Shown: piece by piece, positions 9,016-18,828 of the stretch
Position numbering within the stretch: position 1 is the first letter of the stretch
Layout: the number at the start of each line of letters is the position of its first letter
NCBI GenBank assembly: GCA_937136395.1
Contig: CAKZOI010000021.1
Span: 186,001 to 250,000, forward strand
Direction: 5' to 3'
Length of the DNA: 64,000 bases
Origin: an uncultured Opitutia bacterium
GTDB lineage: Bacteria; Verrucomicrobiota; Verrucomicrobiia; Opitutales; Coraliomargaritaceae
Notes under the pieces: generated by a model
The model's database searches: none
Seen by the model: only the letters and a program-made list of their open reading frames with translations
What the model was told of the DNA's origin: nothing
Made by a program: the position numbers and the translations under genes

Positions 9016-9513
9016 ATGGATTGGCAGATTAAAACTATTGCTCGAAAATCTTCGTTGTCTGAGACGCCTTTTGCGCCAGGGGAGCGCGTGACGTGCGTGA
9101 TCTATAAGGTGAAGGATGAAGATGAGCTTGGCCGTGCAGATCTTCTCGAAGCTGAGTTGGACGACTTTGAAATCCCAGGGAAGGTGCTCGGACGATGGAC
9201 GCGAATTGTCAAAGACCCAGACGATGAAGGCATGAATGCCCGAGAGACGATGGCGTCTGCGGAAGATTTTTTCTTTTCGCTGTATGAGGCCGAAGAGCCT
9301 GAAGCCGAGGAAGTGTCAAATATGCTTAAACACTTGCTTTCTTTGATGCTTGAGCGGAAACGTGTCTTACGCGTCGTGGGGCCACGTCAAACTGAGGGGC
9401 AACAGGCGTATCGTCATGTTAAAACGAAACAACAACTGACGGTGCCTGTCGTTGATATTTCTACGGAGCTGATGTTGAAAATTCAGGATACGATCGGCGA
9501 TATAATGCTATAA
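9016..9513 (+). CDS. Conserved hypothetical protein, acidic, cytosolic
   Basis: A 165-aa protein from the ATG at 9016 ('MDWQIKTIARKSSLSETPFAPGE'). An in-frame ATG at 8974 would add 14 residues with no visible support. The start ('F.PGERVTCVIYK') and the mid-part 'FFFSLYEAEEPEAEEVSNMLKHLLSLMLERKRVLRVVG' resemble small proteins of unknown function often found in Verrucomicrobiota. I cannot name a domain with certainty. It is followed after 5 bp by a lipoprotein gene, so the two are probably cotranscribed. Confidence 0.6.
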   Translation: MDWQIKTIARKSSLSETPFAPGERVTCVIYKVKDEDELGRADLLEAELDDFEIPGKVLGRWTRIVKDPDDEGMNARETMASAEDFFFSLYEAEEPEAEEVSNMLKHLLSLMLERKRVLRVVGPRQTEGQQAYRHVKTKQQLTVPVVDISTELMLKIQDTIGDIML

Positions 9514-9518
9514 AAATT

Positions 9519-10013
9519 ATGAAAACTACTATTTTGAAACCTCTTTTAGCGCTGCTGGCTTGCACGCTTCTTATACTTACAGGATGTCGGGATGAAGAAG
9601 ACCTCAACTTGAAAGTGCCTCGGTTGATGGTTGAAAATCGCGGCGTGAGCTACGGCAGCTTAAACGGTGAATCCGTCGTGTTGCCAATCAGTCGCACTAA
9701 GATTTCATTGCAGAAGGACCCAGTGGTTAATGAATTCGACATTGTAAATGTTGAGCTGGTTAAAGTGGAACTAGGTTTGGCATTGATGCTGCAAGTTTCG
9801 GAGCGCGGTGCGCGCGCTTTGTATCGTGCATCAGTTACCAACAATGGTGGGCGTATTGTTCTGATGGTGAATGATAACCCGATCGGTGCGCGTCGTCTGA
9901 ATGGAGCGATTCCGGATGGAACTTTTTACACTTTTGTTGAGGTGCCAGACGATGAGCTTGAAGCGCTTGTTTTAGACATGAAGGCAACGATTGTCGAACT
10001 ACAGTCTGAGTAA
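9519..10013 (+). CDS. Small lipoprotein of unknown function
   Basis: A 164-aa product with a lipoprotein signal peptide ('LACTLLILTGC', Cys23) and a mature domain with alternating hydrophobic and polar residues. It includes 'VVLPISRTKISLQKDPVVNEFDIVNVELVKVELG' split by short turns, suggesting a small beta-rich domain. No known family recognised. It lies 5 bp after the acidic cytosolic protein and 29 bp before the M23 peptidase, so an envelope-linked operon is likely. Confidence 0.65.
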   Translation: MKTTILKPLLALLACTLLILTGCRDEEDLNLKVPRLMVENRGVSYGSLNGESVVLPISRTKISLQKDPVVNEFDIVNVELVKVELGLALMLQVSERGARALYRASVTNNGGRIVLMVNDNPIGARRLNGAIPDGTFYTFVEVPDDELEALVLDMKATIVELQSE

Positions 10014-10042
10014 TACGGACCTGGGCCTAAGCATTTTGTTGT

Positions 10043-11062
10043 ATGCGTTTTGGGGAGAAGCGGACCTTATTATTCTTGGCTGCGCTTGGGTTGCTTAGCA
10101 GTAGTGCCACTGCAACTCTGATATGGCCGACTCCGAATCGAGCCTTTCAAGAAGGGCGCCCGATTAAGGATTTCATCCAGCCGACAGTTTCTGGTATCAC
10201 CGAGTCGGGCCTGTTTGGTTGCGTTCGCAATGGTGGGCATCGTTTTCATGAGGCACTCGACCTTTTCCCAGTAGAGCGTGATCGTCGAGGTGAGGCATTG
10301 GATGATATCTACTCAGTTCTCCCGGGGCAAGTGGTGCATGTGAGTTCGGTCGCGGGGCATAGTAGCTATGGCCGTTATGTTGTCGTCGTGCATGACGGTG
10401 AGTCACCTGCCTTCCATACGCTCTATGCGCACCTTGCAAACATCGCACCAGGCATCAAGCCCGGCGTGCGAGTCAGTCCAGGTTCGATACTTGGGCGCAT
10501 GGGGCGTTCTTCTGCTGCTTACAATATTCCACGCGATCGGGCACATTTACACTTCGAGATTGGTTTTCGTTTAACCGATTCTTTTCAAGTCTACTATGAC
10601 CGTCAAAAATACGGTAGCAAGAATCGCCACGGTAATTGGAATGGAATGAATATGGTGAGCATTAATCCTTTGCCTTTTTATGAAGCGATGCGAGCTGGCA
10701 CGGTGCAGAATATCGGTGAGTATTTGAAGACTTTGCCAGCTGTGGCACGAATTCGTGTCCATACGTCGCAGGTGCCGAGCTTTGTGCGAAATTACCCCGC
10801 CTTGGTGGCTCGACCATACGAGGGTCAACAGCTTGTCGCATGGGATATCGCGTTTACCAAGTATGGTGTGCCCAAAGAGTGGGTTCCACGTTTTGCCGAA
10901 GAAGCGCTAGGGGGACGTCGTGGTGATGTGAGAGTGCTGAGCTATAGCCCAAAGCTCTTAGAGGGGCAGTCCTGTCGCCAAGTTTTGAATACTAATGGAC
11001 GAACCCCGACGATTAGTTCCGGAACGATTAATACACTGAAGAAGCTATTCGGTTTTAAATAG
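10043..11062 (+). CDS. M23-family (LytM-type) peptidase, exported
   Basis: A 339-aa exported protein with a signal peptide of about 25 residues. The LytM/M23 domain (about 55-180) has the zinc motifs 'HEALDL' (HxxxD), 'HTLYAHL' and 'HLHFEIG' (HxH), typical of endopeptidases that cut peptidoglycan cross-bridges. All metal ligands seem present, so an active enzyme is expected. The C-terminal 150 residues have no recognised domain. It is third in a probable three-gene operon with the two preceding small genes. Confidence 0.85.
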   Translation: MRFGEKRTLLFLAALGLLSSSATATLIWPTPNRAFQEGRPIKDFIQPTVSGITESGLFGCVRNGGHRFHEALDLFPVERDRRGEALDDIYSVLPGQVVHVSSVAGHSSYGRYVVVVHDGESPAFHTLYAHLANIAPGIKPGVRVSPGSILGRMGRSSAAYNIPRDRAHLHFEIGFRLTDSFQVYYDRQKYGSKNRHGNWNGMNMVSINPLPFYEAMRAGTVQNIGEYLKTLPAVARIRVHTSQVPSFVRNYPALVARPYEGQQLVAWDIAFTKYGVPKEWVPRFAEEALGGRRGDVRVLSYSPKLLEGQSCRQVLNTNGRTPTISSGTINTLKKLFGFK

Positions 11063-11086
11063 GATACGCATTCAGACTCTAATTGA

Positions 11087-11755
11087 ATGAATCATCCGGA
11101 CTCAACCCAAGCCGTTCGCCAAGCAATGAGTTCGCTTTGCCCAGATGGAGTGTGTGTGCAAATCGCCATGGCCTCCGCAGCATATGAGGCGATTGGAGAC
11201 GAATTCGCTCACATTGAGAAAGCTGTCGAGCATCGACGAAATGAATTTGTGACAGGGCGGCATTGTTTACGATCTGCGATGGCTGAATTGGATTATCCGG
11301 CGCAAGCTATTTTGCCTGATAGCGATGGGGTGCCGCAATTACCAGATAGCGTGCTTGGCTCAATTTCTCATTCACGTGGCTTATGTCTCGCGATCGCTGC
11401 GAAGTCTGCAGATTATTCGTATCTGGCCGTTGATGTAGAAAAAACAAATCGCCTCAGTATCGCAGCGCGAAAACGTGTGGTGCATCCTGTCGAAGCTGAA
11501 TGGTGCGCAGAGAACCAATTGCGCGCGAGTGTTTTGTTTTCAATGAAAGAAGCGTTCTATAAGGCGCAGTTTCCCAGCACACGACTCAGCGGTAATTTCC
11601 AAGATTTGGCACTCGTGGTCAACGATTCAACGCAGTGCGCTACGGTGCATTCTGTTTCGGATACCTTCCGTGAAGCGTTAGGCCAGTCTGTAGTATCGTT
11701 TCAATTTCGTTACTGCCTGGTGGGGGACTATGTTGTATCCTTGTGCTATTACTAA
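11087..11755 (+). CDS. 4'-phosphopantetheinyl transferase, EntD/Sfp type
   Basis: Attaches the phosphopantetheine arm of CoA to a serine of acyl or peptidyl carrier proteins. EntD-like landmarks are seen: 'RRNEFVTGRHCLRSAM' (CoA binding), 'GSISHSRGLCLA', the Mg-binding 'VDVE' and 'FSMKEAFYKAQ'. At 222 aa the length is typical for EntD. No polyketide or non-ribosomal peptide genes are in the window, so its carrier-protein partner is elsewhere. It sits 24 bp after the M23 peptidase on the same strand. Confidence 0.85.
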   Translation: MNHPDSTQAVRQAMSSLCPDGVCVQIAMASAAYEAIGDEFAHIEKAVEHRRNEFVTGRHCLRSAMAELDYPAQAILPDSDGVPQLPDSVLGSISHSRGLCLAIAAKSADYSYLAVDVEKTNRLSIAARKRVVHPVEAEWCAENQLRASVLFSMKEAFYKAQFPSTRLSGNFQDLALVVNDSTQCATVHSVSDTFREALGQSVVSFQFRYCLVGDYVVSLCYY

Positions 11756-11804
11756 GTGGGTTTAGTATTCTGCTGATATTGTGAAAATGAATGGTTATGT
11801 TATC

Positions 11805-11816
11805 GTTAAGCTTAAC
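11805..11816. promoter_or_regulatory. 12-bp perfect palindrome upstream of ackA
   Basis: GTTAAGCTTAAC lies 67 bp before the ackA start in the 127-bp gap after the phosphopantetheinyl transferase gene. Position and symmetry fit a dimeric repressor or activator site for the ackA-pta pair. No cognate regulator is visible nearby. Confidence 0.25.
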
Positions 11817-11882
11817 TAATTAAACTGCATATCAGTGAGAGGTCTTGCTAATGAAGGATGAATTTGAATGTAATAATAGATT

Positions 11883-13073
11883 ATGACGACTGAAGGACAT
11901 GATTGTGTGCTGGTGATTAACTGTGGGAGCTCTTCGGTTAAGTTCGCCTTAATCGATCTCACAAGAGAGGCACCGCGCATTACTGGTTTGGTCGAGTGCG
12001 TGAATAGTCCGGTTGCGTTGCTGACTTGGAAGTTAGATGGTAAAAAGCATTCGAAGCCTTTACCAGATGCGACGCTGACTGAGGGGCTCGCGGAGGTGAT
12101 TGCCGTGCTGCCTGCTGATGTTGAGCTGATTGCCGTTGGACATCGTGTTGTGCATGGTGCCGAGGAATTTTCGGGTAGTGTGATCATTAATGATCGTGTC
12201 TTAGAAAGCTTAGAGCGTTGTTCGGCATTAGCGCCTTTGCACAATCCGGTTAATATTGCTGGGATACGAGCGGCTCAAAAAGTTTTCCCTGAATTACCAC
12301 AAGTTGGGGTTTTTGATACCGCATTTCACCAGACGATTCCAGAACATGCGTATCTCTATGCAGTTCCTTACGCTTGGTATCAGGAGCATGGAGTGCGTCG
12401 ATACGGCTTCCATGGCACGAGTCATCGTTATGTCGCAAATGAAACTGCACGTCGTCTGAATCGGAAATCAGAAGAAACGAGTATGATCATTGCCCATCTA
12501 GGCAATGGCTGTAGCGCTTGCGCGATAGAAGCGGGCAAGAGTGTGGATACCACGATGGGTATTTCACCGTTGGAGGGTTTAGTTATGGGCACACGTAGTG
12601 GTGACGTCGATCCCGCACTGCATGAGTTTATTTCTAAAGCACTTGGTTGGTCCTTAGATCGTGTAATGACTGCATTGAATAAAGAAAGCGGGTTGCTTGG
12701 GTTGTCAGGAAAGAGCAATGATATGCGCACGCTCGTGGAGGCTGCGGCTGCTGACGACCCGCATGCAAAAATCGCGATTGAGGTCTTTGCCTATCGACTT
12801 GCGAAATCGATTATGAGCCTCACTGCGGCACTCTCTAAATTGGATGCAATCGTGTTTACAGGAGGTATCGGTGAGAATTCATGTAAAGTGCGTGCGCGGA
12901 CTTTGGAGCATTTGCAGGTGCTCGGCATAGAGGTCGATTCTAGTTTAAACGCTGTCAATGGTGAGTCGAACACAGGACGTATCACGAAAGAGGGTTGTGT
13001 GCCTTGTCTGGTAGTGCCGACTAATGAAGAGCTGATGATCGCACGCGAAACCTCAACTATCCTTAAATCATGA
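11883..13073 (+). CDS. ackA: Acetate kinase
   Basis: Makes ATP from acetyl phosphate and ADP in acetate fermentation or overflow, cytosolic. ASKHA-fold landmarks: 'VINCGSSSVKFALID' (phosphate 1), 'GHRVVHG', 'PLHNPVNIAGI', 'VFDTAFHQTIP', 'HLGNGCSACAIEAGKS' (signature), 'MGTRSGDVDP' and 'FTGGIGENS'. At 396 aa it is full length. Its stop overlaps the pta start by four bases (ATGA, 13070-13073), so translation is likely coupled. Confidence 0.97.
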   Translation: MTTEGHDCVLVINCGSSSVKFALIDLTREAPRITGLVECVNSPVALLTWKLDGKKHSKPLPDATLTEGLAEVIAVLPADVELIAVGHRVVHGAEEFSGSVIINDRVLESLERCSALAPLHNPVNIAGIRAAQKVFPELPQVGVFDTAFHQTIPEHAYLYAVPYAWYQEHGVRRYGFHGTSHRYVANETARRLNRKSEETSMIIAHLGNGCSACAIEAGKSVDTTMGISPLEGLVMGTRSGDVDPALHEFISKALGWSLDRVMTALNKESGLLGLSGKSNDMRTLVEAAAADDPHAKIAIEVFAYRLAKSIMSLTAALSKLDAIVFTGGIGENSCKVRARTLEHLQVLGIEVDSSLNAVNGESNTGRITKEGCVPCLVVPTNEELMIARETSTILKS

Positions 13074-15238
13074 AACATGTTTTCTTTCTAGCCGCTTCGG
13101 GGGTCGAAAGTGGCCTGACATCAATTTCTCAAGGCGTATTTCGAGCGCTTGACCGTCGTGGTATTCGAGTTGGTTTTTGTAAGCCGATCAGTCAAGAGAC
13201 CTTTACTGAAGGCGAAGAAGATCCATCAATTAGTCTGGTCGCGAAAACCACAGGTTTTAGTCCCGTTGCGCCGATGCCGCTAGAAGAGGCGGAAGCATAT
13301 TTACGCAGTGATCGGATGGAAGACTTGATGGAGGCGGTGGTCGACAAAGTGCGCACACATGCAGAAGAAGTTGACGTGATGGTTGTTGAAGGCCTACTGC
13401 CGACAGAAAGTCAAAGTTTCCCTAGTCGTATCAATCGAGCGGTGGCGACCGCCCTAAGCGCGGAAGTGATTCTAGTGAACGCGATGCGTGGGATCAGCAC
13501 TAAGGAACTGCAAGATGAGCTTGAGACGGCTGCTTCACTTTTTGGAGGTTGGCAGAACAAGAACATTATAGGCTGTATCTTGAATAAGGTGCAATTCGAA
13601 CGACCTGAAGTCTCCTCTAGCGCGATGTCTGTGCAAGGCGCGAGTGAGGAGGCTGAACCGAGTTTTAAGGGGTATATGTCTACCTCAGACTTGAAGACTC
13701 TGAAAACAAAAATTGAAAGTGAATGCCCTTTGTTTTCACGCGATGGATTTGAGCTGATCGGCTGTGTGCCATGGAATGTCGATCTCCCTTCGTTTCGAGT
13801 GAGCGATGTGGCGCGTCACCTCAATGCGAAATTTGTCAATGAAGGCGATAGTGAGACGCGACGTGTAAAGGCCGTTGCACTGAGTGCTCGAAACCTTCAA
13901 AATATTCTGCACATTTTCAATCCTGGGCGGCTTATTGTCGCGCCCGGTGATCGTATCGATGTTTTGATGACCGCAGCCCTTGCGACGATGGATAAGATAC
14001 CACTTGCGGGAATTGTGCTGACAGGGGGAATGGAATTAAGTCAGGAAATTATCGATCTATGCGATCCCGCTTTCAAGAGGGGATTGCCCGTTTTGAGTGT
14101 CGATACCGATAGCTTCGCGACCGCGACTCAACTGTCGCGTATGCGTAACTATATTCCTGGTGATGATATCGAACGGTTTAATGTGACTCTAGATTTTGTC
14201 GCACGGCACCTTGATGTAAACGTTTTACAGTCACGTGTGGAAAGTGAGCTATCGATGCGCATGTCACCAGCGGCGTTTCGCCATCAAATCTCTAAGCGCG
14301 CCCGCAAGGCTAATAAGCGCATTATATTACCCGAAGGTGATGAGCCCAGAACGATTGAAGCAGCCGTCCTATGCAAAAAACGTGGTCTCGCCACACCTGT
14401 ATTGATTGGTAATCCAAGCGACGTGAGGCGCGTCGCGAGTAATATCAGTATTGACCTCGGAGATATAGAGGTGATCGATCCAGAAGCGGTGCGCGAACGC
14501 TACGTTCCTGCGCTCATGGAGATGCGAAAGCATAAAAATATGAGCGACAAGGAAGCGCGTGAAGCTCTAGAAGACACCGTTATGCTTGGCACATTGATGC
14601 TCGCGCTTGACGAGGTAGATGGACTCGTGTCCGGCGCAGTGCATTCGTCTGCAAACACCATTCGTCCTGCGTTACAGTTAATTAAGACCGCGCCAGAAGC
14701 AAAGGTGGTGTCGTCGGTGTTCTTTATGTGTTTGCCAGACCAGGTCTTGGTATATGGTGATTGCGCGGTTAATCCCGATCCTGATGCAGAAAGTCTGGCA
14801 GATATTGCAATTCAAAGTGCAGAATCGGCGACCAATTTTGGCATTCCAGCTAAGGTCGCTTTGATCAGTTATAGCACTGGGCAGTCCGGCTCTGGAGCAG
14901 GCGTAGATAAAGTGCGCGAAGCGACTCGCTTAGCTAAAGAGGCACGCCCTGAATTGCTACTTGATGGACCTTTGCAATACGATGCTGCGTCCGAGGCAGA
15001 TGTCGCCGCGACGAAAGCGCCTGACAGTCCAGTTGCGGGTCAGGCAACAATCTTTGTATTTCCAGATTTAAATACTGGAAATACCACTTACAAGGCGGTT
15101 CAGCGCGCTGCGAATGTCATTAGTATTGGGCCTATGCTGCAAGGTTTGCGCAAGCCAGTGAATGACTTGTCACGTGGTGCATGGGTGGACGATATCGTAT
15201 ACACGATCGCAATTACAGCGATTCAAGCAGACATCTAA
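13070..15238 (+). CDS. pta: Phosphate acetyltransferase (long, three-domain form)
   Basis: Converts acetyl-CoA plus phosphate to acetyl phosphate, feeding AckA. The 722-aa protein is the long form: an N-terminal P-loop, dethiobiotin-synthetase-like domain (from 'AASGVESGLTSIS'), a DRTGG domain (about 230-350) and the catalytic PTA_PTB domain (about 390-720). The latter contains 'ILPEGDEPRTIEAA', 'VDGLVSGAVHSSANTIRPAL', 'SYSTGQSGSGAGVDKV' and 'PDLNTGNTTYKAVQR'. It is translationally coupled to ackA. The extra domains in this class are linked to allosteric control. It converges with mnmA 15 bp downstream. Confidence 0.96.
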   Translation: MKHVFFLAASGVESGLTSISQGVFRALDRRGIRVGFCKPISQETFTEGEEDPSISLVAKTTGFSPVAPMPLEEAEAYLRSDRMEDLMEAVVDKVRTHAEEVDVMVVEGLLPTESQSFPSRINRAVATALSAEVILVNAMRGISTKELQDELETAASLFGGWQNKNIIGCILNKVQFERPEVSSSAMSVQGASEEAEPSFKGYMSTSDLKTLKTKIESECPLFSRDGFELIGCVPWNVDLPSFRVSDVARHLNAKFVNEGDSETRRVKAVALSARNLQNILHIFNPGRLIVAPGDRIDVLMTAALATMDKIPLAGIVLTGGMELSQEIIDLCDPAFKRGLPVLSVDTDSFATATQLSRMRNYIPGDDIERFNVTLDFVARHLDVNVLQSRVESELSMRMSPAAFRHQISKRARKANKRIILPEGDEPRTIEAAVLCKKRGLATPVLIGNPSDVRRVASNISIDLGDIEVIDPEAVRERYVPALMEMRKHKNMSDKEAREALEDTVMLGTLMLALDEVDGLVSGAVHSSANTIRPALQLIKTAPEAKVVSSVFFMCLPDQVLVYGDCAVNPDPDAESLADIAIQSAESATNFGIPAKVALISYSTGQSGSGAGVDKVREATRLAKEARPELLLDGPLQYDAASEADVAATKAPDSPVAGQATIFVFPDLNTGNTTYKAVQRAANVISIGPMLQGLRKPVNDLSRGAWVDDIVYTIAITAIQADI

Positions 15239-15253
15239 TCTTACACCTAGTCC

Positions 15254-16327
<1,074 letters not shown>

Positions 16328-16329
16328 AG

Positions 16330-16638
16330 CTAGGAATCTAACTTTGTTTCAAGTTGCTTTAGATACTCCCAGCTAAAGAGGCCGCTACTGTGACCGTCAC
16401 TGAAAGTAGGGCGCATGGCGTAGTTACCTTGAAAGTCCCAAGTGGAAATGGTCACGCCAGGAAATTCTTTGGGCCCGTCACCGCCGTATTGATTTCCCAG
16501 AATGTCGACCTCGCCAATATTCTGAGCACTGGGTGAGTGCTTACGCAAAAACTCCGCTGGGAAGTAGCTCTCGGTTCCATCGTCCCAAAAAATGCATAGG
16601 TCCGTGCCGATGAGTTGTATGTTTTTGGGTGCAGGCAT
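16330..16638 (-). CDS. DUF971 domain protein
   Basis: A 102-aa protein consisting only of a DUF971 domain, the small fold also found at the N-terminus of gamma-butyrobetaine hydroxylase. Typical features: '[23 protein letters not shown]' and C-terminal '[15 protein letters not shown]' with the HSSGLYSW-like motif. In related proteins this fold often accompanies Fe-S or metal-cofactor proteins, but no activity is established. Sandwiched between metF and mnmA, 2 bp from the latter. Confidence 0.85.
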   Translation of the reverse strand: MPAPKNIQLIGTDLCIFWDDGTESYFPAEFLRKHSPSAQNIGEVDILGNQYGGDGPKEFPGVTISTWDFQGNYAMRPTFSDGHSSGLFSWEYLKQLETKLDS

Positions 16639-16672
16639 TGGAAGTGAGCTATAGAAAAATAGAATGTAACGG

Positions 16673-17566
16673 TTACGCGGTATAAAATCCGACAGCCTGC
16701 AGTTTATCCATCAGTACGATGGCTGGTTGAGCGCGATTCATGATGTAGAGGTGGATGCCTGGGGCACCTTTCTCTAGGAGTTCGCGTGCTTGCTGGAAGC
16801 TCCATTCCACGCCGACGGCTTCTACGGCGGCTTTATCGTCGCCAGCTGCGATGAGCTGTGCGTCGAGATCTGCGGGGATGGACGTGCCACACATTGCGCA
16901 GAAGCGGATCGCTTGGTTGCGCGATGTGATTGACATCAGGCCGGGTAATATCGGTGTGTGAATACCTGCGCGTTGGCAGTTTTCGACGAATTTAAAATAG
17001 TGCTCGTTGTCAAAAAACAACTGCGTGGTGACGAAGTCGGCACCAGAGTCGACCTTGCGCTTGAGATTCAACAGGTCGAGTTCAGCAGAGGGTGCTTCTG
17101 GGTGCTTCTCTGGATAACCAGCGACGCCCAGCACACATTCTGGATACACTTCATCGATGAGACTGACCAACTCATTTGCATAGCTCAATCCATCAGGATG
17201 CGGTGTGAAGTTCGCTTCTCCTTTGGGTGGGTCGCCGCGAAGTGCCATGATTTGGCTCAGCCCTGCTGCCTTAAATTCGGCAATGATCTGCTTTAACTCA
17301 TCGCGCGAATGACCGACACAGGTGAGGTGAGGCATGACCGTGTAGCCGTAGTCTTCGCTAAGGCTACGTGCATACTTAAGTGTGCGACTGCGTGTGCTAC
17401 CTCCTGCGCCATAAGTTATTGAAGCGAAGTCGGGTGAATACACACGCAAGCGCTCTGCTGTGCGCAGCAGTTGCTCGGCAGTTGCGTCCGACTTGGGAGG
17501 GAAAAATTCAATCGAAAAGAGTGGTTTGTTACACTCTAGACGATGCTTGATGGAATGATTTGTCAT
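16673..17566 (-). CDS. metF: Methylenetetrahydrofolate reductase
   Basis: Reduces 5,10-methylene-THF to 5-methyl-THF, the methyl donor for methionine. The start of the TIM barrel 'PLFSIEFFPPKSDA', the 'ASITYGAGGSTRSRT' segment, 'MPHLTCVGHSRDEL' and 'DFVTTQLFFDNEHYFKFV' are diagnostic. I chose the ATG at 17566 ('MTNHSIKHRLECNKPLFS'), giving 297 aa, the E. coli-like length. An upstream in-frame ATG at 17776 would run into the divergent metX gene. Together with metX-metW it forms a divergent methionine locus. Confidence 0.95.
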   Translation of the reverse strand: MTNHSIKHRLECNKPLFSIEFFPPKSDATAEQLLRTAERLRVYSPDFASITYGAGGSTRSRTLKYARSLSEDYGYTVMPHLTCVGHSRDELKQIIAEFKAAGLSQIMALRGDPPKGEANFTPHPDGLSYANELVSLIDEVYPECVLGVAGYPEKHPEAPSAELDLLNLKRKVDSGADFVTTQLFFDNEHYFKFVENCQRAGIHTPILPGLMSITSRNQAIRFCAMCGTSIPADLDAQLIAAGDDKAAVEAVGVEWSFQQARELLEKGAPGIHLYIMNRAQPAIVLMDKLQAVGFYTA

Positions 17567-17585
17567 TTGACGGATCAAAATATAA

Positions 17586-17601
17586 TGATATGTTGATATG
17601 T
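17586..17601. promoter_or_regulatory. Tandem 8-bp direct repeat in the metF-metX divergent promoter region
   Basis: TGATATGT occurs twice back to back (17586-17593 and 17594-17601), 20 bp upstream of metF and 83 bp upstream of metX. In a 117-bp gap between two divergent methionine genes this could be a shared operator. No known riboswitch could be folded convincingly by eye. The cognate regulator is unknown. Confidence 0.3.
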
Positions 17602-17683
17602 AAAGTGGTAATGTGCGTTTTACGCTGGATTCAAGGCATGTGCGCTCTATACCCAAACACAACGCTTTCTTTTTAATATTTGT

Positions 17684-18823
17684 ATGAACGATTCCGAACA
17701 AGCAGCGCACTTTTCCAATGAAGGGGAAGTTGGCGTCGTCGAGTATCAGGATTTCATCTCCCGTAAGCCATTTCAATTTGAGTCCGGGGGGTCGATTCCT
17801 GAGCTATGCTTGCGTTATGAGACCTATGGGCGCTTGAACGAAGCAAAAGACAATGCTGTATTACTTTGCCATGCGTTGACAGGGAACCACCACGCGGCAG
17901 GCGTGCACAGTATAGATGAGCGCAAGCAAGGCTGGTGGAACTTCATGGTTGGTCCAGGCAAGCCCATTGATACCTCCAAATATTTCGTGATCTGCTCCAA
18001 TGTGCTGGGTGGTTGCAGTGGCTCGACTGGCCCGGAGTCGATCAATCCAGTGACTGGCACTCGCTACAATCTTGATTTCCCAAAACTCACTGTGGGCGAC
18101 ATGGTTCACGCGCAGGCACTGCTGATTGATCATCTCGGAATCGATCGATTGCATTCAGTGATCGGTGGTAGTATGGGCGGGATGCAGACCTTGCAATGGA
18201 CGATTGCCTACCCAGAGCGAGTGGGTAGCTACATTGCGCTAGCGTGTTGTGCGCGTCACAATGCTCAGGCAATCGCCTTTAATGATACGGGCCGCCAAGC
18301 GATCATTAGCGATCCAGGCTGGAAGAAGGGGAATTATCCTGACGGGGAGCAACCAGGTGATGGACTCTCGGTTGCTCGGATGATGGCGCACATCACCTAT
18401 CTATCGGATGCTGGCATGGAGGCAAAGTTTGGTCGTAAGCGTCGTCATCGCGATGCTGATGAACACTTTGATGTCGAATTTGAAGTGGAGAGCTACCTGC
18501 GCTATCAAGGGCAGGCATTTGTCTCCCGTTTCGATGCGAATACCTATTTATATTTAACTAAGGCACTAGATCGTTTCGACATGCACGGACCTGAGGGCAC
18601 TTTGGACGAAACACTCAAAGTGGTCACTGCACCAGGTCTAATGGTCGGCTTTACTTCGGATTGGTTGTATCCACCACAAGGTAATCGTGAGGTGGTCGAG
18701 GCTTTATTGCGCCTAGGCAAAGATGCCACCTACGCAGAACTTGCTATGGATGCGGGGCACGATTCATTTTTGTTACGTGCGCCTAAACTCGATAATTTGA
18801 TCCGCAGCTTTCTCGCTCGCTAA
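17684..18823 (+). CDS. metX: Homoserine O-acetyltransferase
   Basis: Acetylates homoserine from acetyl-CoA, the first committed step of methionine synthesis. Alpha/beta-hydrolase fold with nucleophile elbow 'GGSMGGMQTLQW', the conserved 'NVLGGCSGSTGPES' segment, 'RFDANTYLYLTKALDRFD' and catalytic His in 'DAGHDSFLL'. At 379 aa it is normal for MetX. Succinyl- versus acetyl-CoA preference cannot be read safely. metW follows after 5 bp, the usual metX-metW arrangement. Confidence 0.95.
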   Translation: MNDSEQAAHFSNEGEVGVVEYQDFISRKPFQFESGGSIPELCLRYETYGRLNEAKDNAVLLCHALTGNHHAAGVHSIDERKQGWWNFMVGPGKPIDTSKYFVICSNVLGGCSGSTGPESINPVTGTRYNLDFPKLTVGDMVHAQALLIDHLGIDRLHSVIGGSMGGMQTLQWTIAYPERVGSYIALACCARHNAQAIAFNDTGRQAIISDPGWKKGNYPDGEQPGDGLSVARMMAHITYLSDAGMEAKFGRKRRHRDADEHFDVEFEVESYLRYQGQAFVSRFDANTYLYLTKALDRFDMHGPEGTLDETLKVVTAPGLMVGFTSDWLYPPQGNREVVEALLRLGKDATYAELAMDAGHDSFLLRAPKLDNLIRSFLAR

Positions 18824-18828
18824 TCCTG

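Noticed and set aside
17567-17683. Possible SAM riboswitch between metF and metX
   Set aside because: The sequence is short, AT-rich and gives no multi-stem fold resembling known SAM classes.
17567-17776. Upstream extension of metF by 70 residues
   Set aside because: It would cover the metX start and has no similarity to MetF.
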